A stretch of 60,908 nt of DNA, from positions 1 through 60,908 of the forward strand of contig JASANZ010002166.1 in NCBI GenBank assembly GCA_030849805.1, read 5' to 3'. The notes beneath the pieces are model-generated. The model was given only the letters and a program-made list of their open reading frames with translations. It was not told the origin of the DNA and made no database searches. Below, piece after piece: positions 26,804-36,374 of the stretch (the first letter of the stretch is position 1; each line of letters opens with the position of its first letter). The translations under genes and the position numbers were made by a program. The DNA is from Sergeia podlipaevii. Its lineage: Eukaryota > Euglenozoa > Kinetoplastea > Trypanosomatida > Trypanosomatidae.

Positions 26804-27703
26804 ATGACGGATAGAGCCATTGAAAAGGCACACGAGGCGACGCAAGATGTGTCGGCCTCATCCTTGACACTACTATGGGGGACATGGGAGATGTGGTGCG
26901 ACCTCCCTCTGCAGTTTGAGAACTGCCACAGTGGTCGCGGTGTTGGTGGCGGCGGCCAGAGCACCACTGCAACAGCGACGGCGGCTACGGGCTTGATCGA
27001 CCCCGGCGGCAACAACAGTTGGCTAGACCGTGTCAAGAGCATTGGCCTGTTTGATAGCGCAGAAGGCTTCTGGGGTCTCTTCAACTGTACGCTTCTGCCT
27101 TCTCAACTTCCCCCAAACGGTTCCTACTACATGTTCCGCAAGAATATTGCGCCAATGTGGGAGCACGAGGCTAACCGGCGTGGGGGGAAGTGGGTCATCC
27201 CCTTTACTATTCCGTTGTCCGACGTGAGCGTCACTGCGGACTCTGCACAAGAAAATGCGCTGTCTGTCAACGTGGCCTGGCAGCGCTTGTGTCTGGCGGC
27301 GATTGGAGAGCAGCTGCCCGGCAGCGAGGAGGAGATCTGCGGTGTAACTGTTAGCCGGGGGAAAGTTCGTAGTCACGGCGCCTCAGGACAGGTGGGGGAG
27401 TGGAAATTGTGCTTGTGGACGCGCACTTCGGAGGATGAGGAGTCGCAAGTGCAGATTGCGCACTACATTAAGGAATTGCTTTCAAGTCCCACAGCTGAGG
27501 TCGATGCTGCTACTGGCAATACCTCCGACCCGGAGGAAGGCGGCGACGACAGTTCAATGAGTGTAACCCCTACGAGGCAGAAAGCATCATCAGGTACTTT
27601 TGCACTTTTATACATGCCGCACAGAGAGCTTATGGAGGCGAAACAACGGTTCCAGAAAGGATCGACAGGGGCTGCCCCGTTCAGTCCCAAGTATACAGCG
27701 TAG
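26804..27703 (+). CDS. Translation initiation factor eIF4E family protein
   Basis: A 299-residue protein. The eIF4E fold begins at about residue 22 (TLLWGTWEMWCDLPLQ) with the cap-binding region tryptophans. Then WLDRVKSIGLFDSAEGFWGL, SYYMFRKNIAPMWEHEANRR and GGKWVIPF follow in the family order, and the positive-side element GVTVSRGKVR before WKLCLWTRTS. Two insertions distinguish it: a Gly/Thr/Ala-rich stretch (about 51-67) between the first two blocks and a long acidic/Ser-rich C-terminal region (about 240-275). Kinetoplastids have six eIF4E paralogs. The size and C-terminal extension best fit an EIF4E2- or EIF4E1-type factor, but I cannot settle this. Role: binding the hypermethylated cap-4 of trans-spliced mRNA. 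Confidence 0.82.
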   Translation: MTDRAIEKAHEATQDVSASSLTLLWGTWEMWCDLPLQFENCHSGRGVGGGGQSTTATATAATGLIDPGGNNSWLDRVKSIGLFDSAEGFWGLFNCTLLPSQLPPNGSYYMFRKNIAPMWEHEANRRGGKWVIPFTIPLSDVSVTADSAQENALSVNVAWQRLCLAAIGEQLPGSEEEICGVTVSRGKVRSHGASGQVGEWKLCLWTRTSEDEESQVQIAHYIKELLSSPTAEVDAATGNTSDPEEGGDDSSMSVTPTRQKASSGTFALLYMPHRELMEAKQRFQKGSTGAAPFSPKYTA

Positions 27704-28192
27704 TCATAGATCGATGGCAAAGACACGTTCAGAATCACGATGGGTTTTTCAACGTGCATTTTTGTGTTCTTTTTTTGTCTTTTAGTTGAGCACCTTTTCA
27801 CTGCATTGAGCGCAGTTTTAGATCATGCACAGGTTTCCCTTCTTCTATTAGAAAAAAAGTGGGCGAACCAATTGTCGCACTTAGACACTTGTGTACAGCG
27901 TTTTCTTTACCTCTCCCTCAATTTTTGTGACCTCCTTTTTTGGTCCCTTCACTATTTTCCAACTTGCTACGATATCGCTACTTTTATGAGCTTCACAAAC
28001 CTGACTTGGAGCGGATGGCGCAGGCTTCAACGCCCGAGTATGCGGCACGAAACCTTCCTTTCCTTCCTTCTTGTATCTTACTTTCCACATTTTACTTGCC
28101 TTTTTCTCCCTTTTTTGTTCCTCAAGAGATTGTAGATCACCAAAGCGCCAACAGCAGTGGAGTTTGAATACAGTTGTAGGAAGGCTTTTGCA
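27704..28192. other. Intergenic region with long pyrimidine tract
   Basis: Strong T/C-rich stretches at about 27765-27785, 27905-27960 and 28060-28120; the last ends in CTCAAG (AG at 28125-28126), a good acceptor. The next + strand ATG of interest is at 28193. Confidence 0.5.
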
Positions 28193-28615
28193 ATGTTCAG
28201 CCGCCGCGTCGCTTCCAGCTGCAGCATTCCTAGGGCCATGTACACAAGGCTCAACATCAACTCCACAAAGCAGGCGACACGCATGCTCCCCCCGCTTGTG
28301 GCAGTGAGCCCACTCCTGGGGCGGTGTGTTAGTGGTGGCGCAGGCACCCCTGCGTCCTTGCTGCCCGCCAGCGAACTTCCTATTGGCGATCTTGCTGCTC
28401 CACCAAACTTGCTGGCTGCACTTGGTGTCGCGCCACACGTGCTTCTGGGACTTCTGAACGCAAATCCTCTTCTCTTAAGAATGATCTCAGACACAATGTG
28501 CACTTATAGCGTTTTGCTTTTTTTTTTTGCACTGAATCAGGAAACACATCATTCACCAGTTCTCCCCAGCACAACACAGTTTTTGAGTTGGACTTCAGGT
28601 CGCGCGTGCTATTGA
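28193..28615 (+). CDS. Possible small mitochondrial protein, unrecognised
   Basis: A 140-codon frame starting at the first ATG after the acceptor at 28126. The N-terminus (MFSRRVASSCSIPRAMYTRL) is basic, hydroxylated and free of acidic residues, as in mitochondrial presequences. A Leu/Pro/Ala-rich hydrophobic middle follows (LLAALGVAPHVLLGLLNANP). The segment 28193-28500 is richer in GC than its surroundings. The last 40 codons run through a T-tract and look non-coding, so a frameshift or earlier natural end near 28510 is possible. The opposite strand is also open here (28078-28503) but would run against the transcription unit. No family recognised. Confidence 0.4.
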   Translation: MFSRRVASSCSIPRAMYTRLNINSTKQATRMLPPLVAVSPLLGRCVSGGAGTPASLLPASELPIGDLAAPPNLLAALGVAPHVLLGLLNANPLLLRMISDTMCTYSVLLFFFALNQETHHSPVLPSTTQFLSWTSGRACY

Positions 28616-29645
28616 CTGTTGACCATTGTTGTGGACGAAAGATAGCCGCACACGTGCGCAGCACATCCAGTTTTTTTTTTTTGTTGGAGTATGTTCATGT
28701 TGTACCTTTTTTTTTCTGAAAGCTGCTTTTGTGTTAACCTTTTTGAGGTAATCACTCGGATCATGAAGGTAGGTGTGCCTATAAGGAAAGAAGTACTTCT
28801 TAGTATTATCAAGATGGGCGGAGGAAAAATGAATAGTCACATATCACAGATGTAACGCAGAGGTGGTAAGAAAATAATTAAAAGAAAAACAAAGGAGGAG
28901 AAGCTGCACAAAGGCGATCTCTTTTCTTTTAAGTTAGGAAGCTGTGTTGCGGATGTATAGGTGGTGCAGTGTGTGGGCACAACAAGATTGCTGGAGATGT
29001 GATGCATCAATACTTATTCCTTGTGCTATCAATTGGCACGCTTGCACTCATGCACGCAACCGGAAGTACCAAGTCAAGTTGGAAGCATTTTTTTTTCTAT
29101 AAATGAGAGTTTGCTATCAACATCGTCGCCACCACTGCGCTATATTTTCCCTTATATATTTACTAGTGTTAGTGTTTTTTTTTGTTACTATTATTGTTAC
29201 TTAACAAGCACAGTTGCCAAAAAAAGGTAACAGATGAAATCTTTCTTGAACGATACCAGGACAATGTTAGGTGCTTGTCTTGGCATAATTCTTGTCAGCA
29301 TTTGTGTCTTTGAGTGGTAATAGCACCAGTAGTAGTGCTTCCGCATGGAGGGATTGCTGGATGGCACTTTGTGCTGAACTGAACTTTAAAAAAATATCTC
29401 TTTTGCTCTACTCACAAATGTATTATGTGACCTTCAATAGTTTTTTTTCTATAAAAATAGTATTACATTAAGAAGGCGAAAACTCTTCCTAGAAAGTAGC
29501 TAATAGGCAATCATTTTACTTTCTTACTCGACGGCACTACTGGAAACGAATATAGCACACATCACCTGATTTCCACCGTTTCATTTTCACTTTTTCTCTC
29601 CTCTTCTATTTATAGAGCTTTATTTTTTAATTTCCGCACCATACA
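28616..29645. other. Intergenic region, no gene seen
   Basis: AT-rich with T-runs at 28671-28682, 29176-29184 and 29440-29450. A pyrimidine-rich tract at about 29580-29630 (TTCATTTTCACTTTTTCTCTCCTCTTC) precedes the transporter gene; AGAG at about 29614-29617 is the likely acceptor. Short frames here have no coding character. Confidence 0.6.
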
Positions 29646-30620
29646 ATGAGTTTACTGACCCTTTTTGAAAAGTACAAAGTTCACCTGTGCTTGGCTCTGA
29701 ATGCAGTGAGCAGCATTGGGATTGTATACGTGAATAAACTTGTCTTCCATGGCTTTGGCTTTCCCTATGGAACGACACTGACGGTAATTCACTTCTTTGT
29801 CACTTTTCTCGGACTTTTGATTTGCTTGTGGCTCGGCGTATTTCAGTTTAAGAGGCTCTCCATTGTAAAGGTTCTTCCACTTTGTGTCAGTTTTTGCGGC
29901 TTCGTGGCGCTCACCAATCTTTCTCTGGTATACAATACAGTTGGGTTTTATCAGCTGGTCAAGGTACTGACTACCCCGCTTCTTGTCGTTATTCAAACTG
30001 TCTTTTATCATCAAAAATTTTCCTTTCTCGTCGTGCTGTCCCTGTTTGTCACGTGTGTTGGCGTGGCCATTGCCACCACTTCTGATCCTGAGGCGAATTT
30101 GACTGGCACGATCATTGCTCTTTCCGCGCTCCTCGTTACCTGCATGTATCAGATTTGGGTTGGCACGAAGCAGAAGGAATTTGAGTGCGACAGCTTTCAG
30201 CTTTTGTTTTATCAGGCACCCATCTCGGCCTTAATGCTGTTGCCTGTGTCTTATTTCGTTGATGATCTTGGCAATAACCTTTACATGCCCTGCACCGATT
30301 CCCTGTGTGTTATCATACTTTCAGCAATCTTGGCTTTTTTGGTAAACATTTCAATCTTTCTCGTGATTGGAAAGACATCCCCGGTTACCTATAATGTACT
30401 TGGACATTTTAAGCTGTGCGTCATTTTGTCTATTGGCTTCATTGCGTTTAATGATCCACTTGGCCTCAAGAGCATTGTTGGCATTTGTGTAACTTTGTTC
30501 GGTGTTTTTTGGTATACGCACATCAAGATAGCAGAGACACAGTCTAAGGAGGCGGAAGAGGAGGCACTTGTGCTGAAAGTCGAGACTAGTGAGGATGCCT
30601 TGCCCACCAAATCAATGTAG
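29646..30620 (+). CDS. SLC35E3-like nucleotide-sugar/triose-phosphate-type transporter
   Basis: A 324-residue protein with about ten membrane helices that fill almost the whole sequence. The start VHLCLALNAVSSIGIVYVNK and FGFPYGTTLTVIHF match the TPT/SLC35E family pattern (S-x-x-I-V-x-x-N-K and F-P-x-x-x-T-x-x-H-F). NLSLVYNTVGFYQLVKVLTT is the typical second repeat start, and SPVTYNVLGHFKLCVILSIG with FNDPLGLKSIVGICVTLFGV is the classic end of the family. The Lys near LVK and the Lys in GHFK are the conserved substrate-site lysines of this group. It sits most likely in Golgi/ER membranes; the substrate is unknown. The C-terminal tail is acidic and ends in KSM, not a strong signal. Confidence 0.85.
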   Translation: MSLLTLFEKYKVHLCLALNAVSSIGIVYVNKLVFHGFGFPYGTTLTVIHFFVTFLGLLICLWLGVFQFKRLSIVKVLPLCVSFCGFVALTNLSLVYNTVGFYQLVKVLTTPLLVVIQTVFYHQKFSFLVVLSLFVTCVGVAIATTSDPEANLTGTIIALSALLVTCMYQIWVGTKQKEFECDSFQLLFYQAPISALMLLPVSYFVDDLGNNLYMPCTDSLCVIILSAILAFLVNISIFLVIGKTSPVTYNVLGHFKLCVILSIGFIAFNDPLGLKSIVGICVTLFGVFWYTHIKIAETQSKEAEEEALVLKVETSEDALPTKSM

Positions 30621-31698
30621 GGTGCTGACTCTTTCGCCACTTGGCAACTATATGGATGAAAGAAATAGTCTACTTGTGAATGGAGTTATTTTTTTTTTTT
30701 TTTTTTTTTAACACTGCATTTATGCATATCTCAACTTCATGGCAAACATATCTACACATGAAGAGTGAACTTGTATGAGTTACTGCGTCGGTGACAATTG
30801 ATATGCGAGTTTTAGAAGAAGTGTATAACAATGCGCGACAAAAACTAGTTTCCGGACGCTTACTAGCAACTTTCCTTTGTTTTAGGAATACGCATACTTT
30901 TTTAGGGATGATTGGAGGACTGAAGAGAATGAAGAACTGTGTGTTTGCTTTTCTTTTCTTTTTTTGCTTCTATAGCGTGCTGGTTTCTCTTTCCTTTCGC
31001 TTTTATTTGGATTAAAAAGGAAAATACATTTTAGCTGAAGAGAAATTGTGTAAGATGGCTTGATAAATGTTACACTTTGGCGAATCAGCAATAAACTTAG
31101 GATCTTCACTGCGTTGGTGTGCTGTGTAACTGTTGCTCTTCTCATCTTTTTTTTTGTTGAAACTTCGGCAGGACACAGGATGAATGGATTTGACGGGGGG
31201 AGAGCATATTGCGGAGATTTTTTTAATTAGCTACGACGTTAAAAAAAACAAACTATACATCGGCACATTTGCTTTTTGGTTGTTTATTGGGCATATCATC
31301 AACTGCGAGAATATAAAATCCGTCTCATATACTTTTCTTGTCCATTTGTGTATGCTGTGAACACATAGGATTATCATCGATGTGACACACGCTTCTGCGG
31401 GTAAAAATTACTAGCACAGAGTAGGTGGGCAACGTCTCCTAATGGATATCTACAGTGCTTCGTTTGCCTTTTTTTATTTGGGACTGTTTTTCATATAAAT
31501 GTTCTTTGCTTAAACTCGGTATTTTTTTTTAACCATCTGATTTCCTTTTTTTTTTTTTATTTTTTTGGGCGTGATCCCTGTTAGCATACCCCAACACACT
31601 TTGCTGCTCTTTTTTGTTCTTATTTTCCTGTGACCTACTGAGATATCTGTAGTAGTAGCCTCCTAGTTTCTTCTTCTTCTTCTTTTTTCTGCACGCAC
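30621..31698. other. Intergenic region with T21 tract
   Basis: A T-run of 21 at 30689-30709 and further T-tracts at 31520-31530 and 31546-31566. CTTCTTCTTCTTCTTTTTTCTG at about 31671-31691 ends near the start codon of the IF3 gene, and CACGCACATG follows without an obvious AG close by; AGTTTC at about 31667 is the nearest. No gene seen. Confidence 0.55.
30689..30709. repeat. T21 homopolymer
   Basis: Unbroken T-run in the 3' flank of the SLC35E3-like gene. Confidence 0.8.
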
Positions 31699-34632
31699 AT
31701 GCACAGTGTGGGGCGAGCGGTTGGCTTTAGTGCCGTGAAGCATCACCACTGCAGTGCGATCAAATACTTTGGTACTCTTTGCCGCACGACTGTGGTATCT
31801 ATGGAAGGTAGCGGGACAGCGCTGTTTACTTCAAAGCGAGCGCTCCACACCCCTCCTGGAGGGTTTGTAGAGGATCCGCCACCTTCCTTTGGCCGTCAGA
31901 ACACAACTGGGGAGCTGAGCAATGTGAACTTGCGCAAGAAGCGGCAAAAGCGGCTGATGCTGAAGAATCATAGAAAGAAGCTGCTGCCGCTAGTCCCGAG
32001 GGATGATTTGTCACCAGAGAGCATAAAGGAAGGACTGCGACGGCTTATAAAACATTCTGCTGTGTACGGTCTGCAAGGCACTCGCAAGACGGAAGAGGTG
32101 TGCTTTATCGGCTCTATCGATGAAGGCAATGAAGGGAGAGTAAAGGCGTATTTTGACCAGCAAGACGCCTTGTGGGTTGCAGGTAGTGTGAGCCAAGAGG
32201 AGGAGAAAACGGAATCTTCCTCACGCACCCCTGACAGCTGCGGGCATTCTTTCCACAGTAGCAGTAGCACTGTAGAGCACCATCCGGCGACCATGATGGA
32301 CGCCGTTATCCAACAGGACTCGGCGGCATCAGCTGCTCTGACAGAAGCTGCGCGCACTTCCACTTCCAACAGTCATATTTTCCCACTAGGCTTCGCCACT
32401 GATGGCGGGAACACTGCGGAGGACGAGGACAAATGGGAGCAAAGAGAGAGACGTGCGGAGCGAGGCTTTTCCGTTCGACCAGGCTCGACAGTATTTGGAA
32501 GTGACTTAGACCGCTTGGAACGCGATATGCTGCGTGACTATCAGCAACGCGGAAAGGATCTTCCCGTCCATGATCGTGTATTTGCTGAGTTTGGGTCTGG
32601 TCGCCGTGCGCACACAATGCAGTGGGAGCCATCCTCGTCCTTTGATCGCATGCCGGCGAGCAGCACGGGAGCGCTTGGCGACTTTCCGAAGGGATCACAC
32701 AGAAGCAGGAACACACGAGAGAAGGAAGCGGTGGGGTCAGAGAGCAACCGCAATATGGCGGCGTATCATATGTATGCCGAGGCTTATCGCGAGCAACAGG
32801 AGCAATATAGTAGACGTGGTGAGGCTTGCAGTTCCACCACTGGTGGCGGCGGCATTAATTATGTAAAGACATCGTTTTTGAAGGTGGATGGCGGTGTTGT
32901 TGAAGAGGACGACGCTGATGCAGGCGCATTGCCAGCGACGGAGAATCCACATTTTCCTGCCGAGGCGGAGACACCCGAAACATCATTTGGCGGACATGAC
33001 GCAACTGCTGAAGCGACAGGAGGCGATGCGAGTACACTCGCCGGTTTTGCAACACAGCGTACCATTGTGGTGGATGCACGGACAGACTACGCCGCCCATC
33101 TGACGACCAGTGCACAAAAGGACGACGATGATGCAGGACATCCGCCGCTCTATGACGCGTACAAGCAACGACCAGCTGATACGCGCTCAATGGAAATACG
33201 GGGTGCGGATTACTGGAATGACTACAAGGTGCGCTGCACACTTGAAGCTCGTGGAGAGGTACGCCGCGAGGCATTTAGGCGAGAGCAGCTCGCTGAGGGT
33301 GCGGTGGATACGAGTGAGGCGGAGTATAGTGTGAACAAGATTCGTAAGGAGACGTTTCTCTACTTCCAGGCGCACCCGATCAATGAGATGATCCAGGAGC
33401 GCTTTGTTCGCATTCGGCAGATCCTTCCCAAAGGCGGCGGGGAGGGGATTTACTTCAGCCCGCAGGAGTATTGCGATGCACCTGAGGCCAGCTCTTCCTT
33501 TCGAGGCAGTAAGGTGGTGGAGAAATTGAGCATGGATATTGACATTCCTGTGCAAGAGGCACGACGCATGGCGCGTGAACTCGGTCTCGATCTCATCCGC
33601 ATCGGTTCCATTAACACACAAAAAAGCGATCGCCGCGTGATAGCGTTGTGCCTCATTGCGGATCACAGAGAGCACCTGCGCGAGATGTTGAAGTTCAAAA
33701 TGCAAAAGCTTGGAGTGCAGCCACCTCCCACAAAGCAATGCATTGAGGTACCTTTCAAAGGTGGAACCCACCCACACAGCATTCGTTTCAAGTGTGTTGG
33801 CATCGCTAAGCACTTGCTCCACCGGCATGCAATCCGTGTCAACTTGACCAAGTTTGGCACACCGAGAGAAGGGTTTGCTGTGATGCAGACCATTCTGGAT
33901 GAGATCAAACGGCAATGCATGCAGCTACGTGCATTTCACAAGGCCGGCGAGATTCAGGCGGACTACAATGAAATCTACTGCTATCTATATCCATCTACAG
34001 CGCGGTCACCCAAGACTACCGTCGAGCACCCTACTCCTGAGGAGGTGCTTGAAGCGCGCGACTTCCGCATTCTGGAGAACGAGAAGGAGGTGTACTTTGA
34101 TGATTTGCACGATACTGTTACCCAGAAGCAGCGGCTGCAGTACCTAACAAAGCTTGAGAAGGGCACAGCTTGGGCGGAGAAGGACGAGGGCATGTCGTTG
34201 CAGAAACAGCGCGCGATCAAGGTGATGCTGGGGTACATCCCTAAGGGCAACAAGGATATTTATGCCGCACGTGGCGATGTCAATATTCCTGCACCTTTTC
34301 GTAGTAGTCATCCCACTTCAATCCAGTCATGGTCCTACCCTGTGGAGTCCAATCTTGAGCAAGCGAGTAGAGGGGCAGCGACGCTTGGCAAGCGTGCCAG
34401 CATGACGATTAGCGAGATGCATGACAAGGGTGAGACGCCTGAGAATCCATCACAACTTGACCGTTTCTACTACAGAGTCCAGGGCCCGGCGTTGGAGGTT
34501 GGCGAGCTTAAGGAGGCATTGGGGCTCAAGGACAATCGCAAAAGTGGACCGCCACTGGGGCCAGGCTTTGCTACTCTTGGCATGGCGAATGATGGGAGAT
34601 CATCGGAGCCAGGAAAGTATGCTGCCAAGTAG
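31699..34632 (+). CDS. Mitochondrial translation initiation factor IF3-like, long N-terminal extension
   Basis: A 977-residue protein. The N-terminus is basic and hydroxylated, consistent with mitochondrial import. About 550 residues of low-complexity, Ser/Glu/Gly-rich sequence follow. Residues about 605-655 resemble the IF3 N-domain (VQEARRMARELGLDLIRIGS). Residues about 671-745 resemble the IF3 C-domain: IEVPFKGGTHPHSIRFKCVG, AKHLLHRHAIRVNLTKFGTP, then the helix VMQTILDEIKRQC. Bacterial IF3 is about 180 residues, so the extra regions must be lineage-specific. Known function of the family: binding the small mitoribosomal subunit and preventing premature joining or checking initiation. Kinetoplastid mt-IF3 is also found in small-subunit assembly intermediates. 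Another 230 residues follow the C-domain and are unassigned. Confidence 0.8.
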   Translation: MHSVGRAVGFSAVKHHHCSAIKYFGTLCRTTVVSMEGSGTALFTSKRALHTPPGGFVEDPPPSFGRQNTTGELSNVNLRKKRQKRLMLKNHRKKLLPLVPRDDLSPESIKEGLRRLIKHSAVYGLQGTRKTEEVCFIGSIDEGNEGRVKAYFDQQDALWVAGSVSQEEEKTESSSRTPDSCGHSFHSSSSTVEHHPATMMDAVIQQDSAASAALTEAARTSTSNSHIFPLGFATDGGNTAEDEDKWEQRERRAERGFSVRPGSTVFGSDLDRLERDMLRDYQQRGKDLPVHDRVFAEFGSGRRAHTMQWEPSSSFDRMPASSTGALGDFPKGSHRSRNTREKEAVGSESNRNMAAYHMYAEAYREQQEQYSRRGEACSSTTGGGGINYVKTSFLKVDGGVVEEDDADAGALPATENPHFPAEAETPETSFGGHDATAEATGGDASTLAGFATQRTIVVDARTDYAAHLTTSAQKDDDDAGHPPLYDAYKQRPADTRSMEIRGADYWNDYKVRCTLEARGEVRREAFRREQLAEGAVDTSEAEYSVNKIRKETFLYFQAHPINEMIQERFVRIRQILPKGGGEGIYFSPQEYCDAPEASSSFRGSKVVEKLSMDIDIPVQEARRMARELGLDLIRIGSINTQKSDRRVIALCLIADHREHLREMLKFKMQKLGVQPPPTKQCIEVPFKGGTHPHSIRFKCVGIAKHLLHRHAIRVNLTKFGTPREGFAVMQTILDEIKRQCMQLRAFHKAGEIQADYNEIYCYLYPSTARSPKTTVEHPTPEEVLEARDFRILENEKEVYFDDLHDTVTQKQRLQYLTKLEKGTAWAEKDEGMSLQKQRAIKVMLGYIPKGNKDIYAARGDVNIPAPFRSSHPTSIQSWSYPVESNLEQASRGAATLGKRASMTISEMHDKGETPENPSQLDRFYYRVQGPALEVGELKEALGLKDNRKSGPPLGPGFATLGMANDGRSSEPGKYAAK

Positions 34633-35168
34633 GTGCAGTGCAGTGCGGTGTGATCTGCGGCACATGCACACCACCTCGCGCACTTCTTCCCATTTTTTTT
34701 TTCTTCACAGAATATTATCCAAGTGCTTAGGTGGTACAACTACGTACTACTTTTGCACCGAGCAAGAAAACATTTCTTTCCTTCCATATACATAAAAGCA
34801 ATTACACTATGAAGGAAGTCAACGAGCACGTGTGTCTATGGTATCTGTTTTTTTTTTTTTTATCATTTCTTTTTCTATCATCTAGCAGATTACCTTCGCA
34901 CAGCAATTAACATTAATACACACTAACACACACACACACACACGCACTCAGCAACGCCTTGAGGAAATCGACAATCTTTTACTGTTGGCGTACTACCGGC
35001 CAAACAGATACTTGGCCACAACTGTATTCTATTGTATTTGATCATTCTGAGTGATAATCAGCTCTTTTTTTTTCTTCTTTACCATTTCTACTTATGTGTC
35101 CCTTCTCCCGCTTTACTGTTGAGGTGTGAATAACCGTTACTTTGCACAGACATTGCGCGCGGTGACTC
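34633..35168. other. Intergenic region with CA repeat
   Basis: A (CA)n run at about 34922-34943 and T-tracts at 34693-34703 and 34848-34862. The T-rich stretch at 35063-35085 is a candidate splice signal for the next gene. No gene seen. Confidence 0.55.
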
Positions 35169-36374
35169 ATGTACGCACTGGTGCAGCGCACGCCACAACC
35201 ATTTAGTTGTCTTGCTCTGCATGGAGCGCTGAGTATTGCGAGTGTTATGGCAGTACGAACGGCAGCTCGATTGTATGACGCCCCGTATGCCTGCTTCATC
35301 TCATGGGTGACATCTTTAATGCTAGTTATAGCGCGTCACATAATGCTATGGATACAACGATGGTGCAGTAGGACGGAGCGCAATATACAACACTCTACGT
35401 CACACATAGATAGAGTGCACAGTAGTGAATCCACAACTGCTGTGTCGCAGTTGTACTTTTTCGGTGACGCCGCAATATGGATGGCAGTGGAGATTCTTAT
35501 GACGACATCCATCATTTTTAACTCAATATCTGTTCATTTTATGGGCATTCTGCTATTACAGTGTCTTTGTACGATGTTCAATGTTGCCTCCGCCGGTGCT
35601 TCAGCGTCCGCCGGAGTTCCCATCAACGTTGCTGTCGCGAACGAACGCTCACGATGGCACGTGAGGCTCGTGTATGCAGGACACATGTGCGCGTTTTCTA
35701 TTTTAACGGTCTTTGCGTGCGTTAGCATGTATGCCGATGATTACGATCCCCGTGGCATTGTCAGCATTTTTCTTTACATTGTTCTCAACTTCTACCGCTC
35801 TCAGGCTGCAAGTGCTTGGAGACGCGCTACAATAGCAAGAGATAAGAGCGATTCCACTCCCAGAGTCGAGGAGATGCTCGCAGTCACGGCGAGAAGAGCC
35901 ACTATGGCTGCTCTTGTGCTCCCTATTATGTGTCCTTTTGTGGATGACTACACATTTGTGAATCGTGGTGAATGGCCCCTGCGCGGTGCTGTACCGCTTT
36001 TACTTTTTGGCTGCGTCTGCCGGTGCAGTGCTCGCTTGCTTCTTGATAAGGCAATGAGTGAGTTCCTTGCAAGACCTTCTGTGTGTGTGCTCCGTAAGGC
36101 CAACATATGGCTGTTGGCAAGTGAGCAATTTGTGTCGCTGATGGTCGGTTATTATTTTATGTGCGAGCGCATGGCGCTCTGGATAGAATTGCCAGCACTT
36201 TTGTCAGTAGCTATTCTTGTTATGTGCGCTCTCGCACTTGAGTCCTCCATTTTCAACAGCCACACGGGAGATAGTGATGGGGACAGTAGCCCCATATTAG
36301 CGTGCTCCGCCGCTCCTATCTGTTCTCCTACCATAATCTCCACAGTTTTTTCTCTTCACGATGGCTTTTATTAG
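35169..36374 (+). CDS. Multi-pass membrane protein, DMT/nucleotide-sugar-transporter-like (unassigned)
   Basis: A 401-residue protein with about nine or ten hydrophobic segments, for example 13-30 (LALHGALSIASVMAVRTA), 42-62 (CFISWVTSLMLVIARHIML), 99-118, 120-140, 165-185 (YAGHMCAFSILTVFACVSM), 190-206, 241-260, 274-290 (AVPLLLFGCVCRCSARLLL), 318-335 and 344-360 (ALLSVAILVMCALALES). A hydrophilic loop near 66-93 and a second at 218-236 split it into halves. This general layout resembles transporters of the drug/metabolite superfamily, but I see no signature motif, and a lineage-specific family is equally possible. The C-terminal 30 residues are Ser/Asp/Cys-rich. It lies between the IF3-like gene and an unrecognised Ser/Arg-rich protein, which gives no functional hint. 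Confidence 0.6.
   Translation: MYALVQRTPQPFSCLALHGALSIASVMAVRTAARLYDAPYACFISWVTSLMLVIARHIMLWIQRWCSRTERNIQHSTSHIDRVHSSESTTAVSQLYFFGDAAIWMAVEILMTTSIIFNSISVHFMGILLLQCLCTMFNVASAGASASAGVPINVAVANERSRWHVRLVYAGHMCAFSILTVFACVSMYADDYDPRGIVSIFLYIVLNFYRSQAASAWRRATIARDKSDSTPRVEEMLAVTARRATMAALVLPIMCPFVDDYTFVNRGEWPLRGAVPLLLFGCVCRCSARLLLDKAMSEFLARPSVCVLRKANIWLLASEQFVSLMVGYYFMCERMALWIELPALLSVAILVMCALALESSIFNSHTGDSDGDSSPILACSAAPICSPTIISTVFSLHDGFY

Noticed and set aside
27881..28438. 185-codon minus-strand frame
   Set aside because: Opposes the transcription unit, starts in the middle of another open region, and shows no domain or signal.
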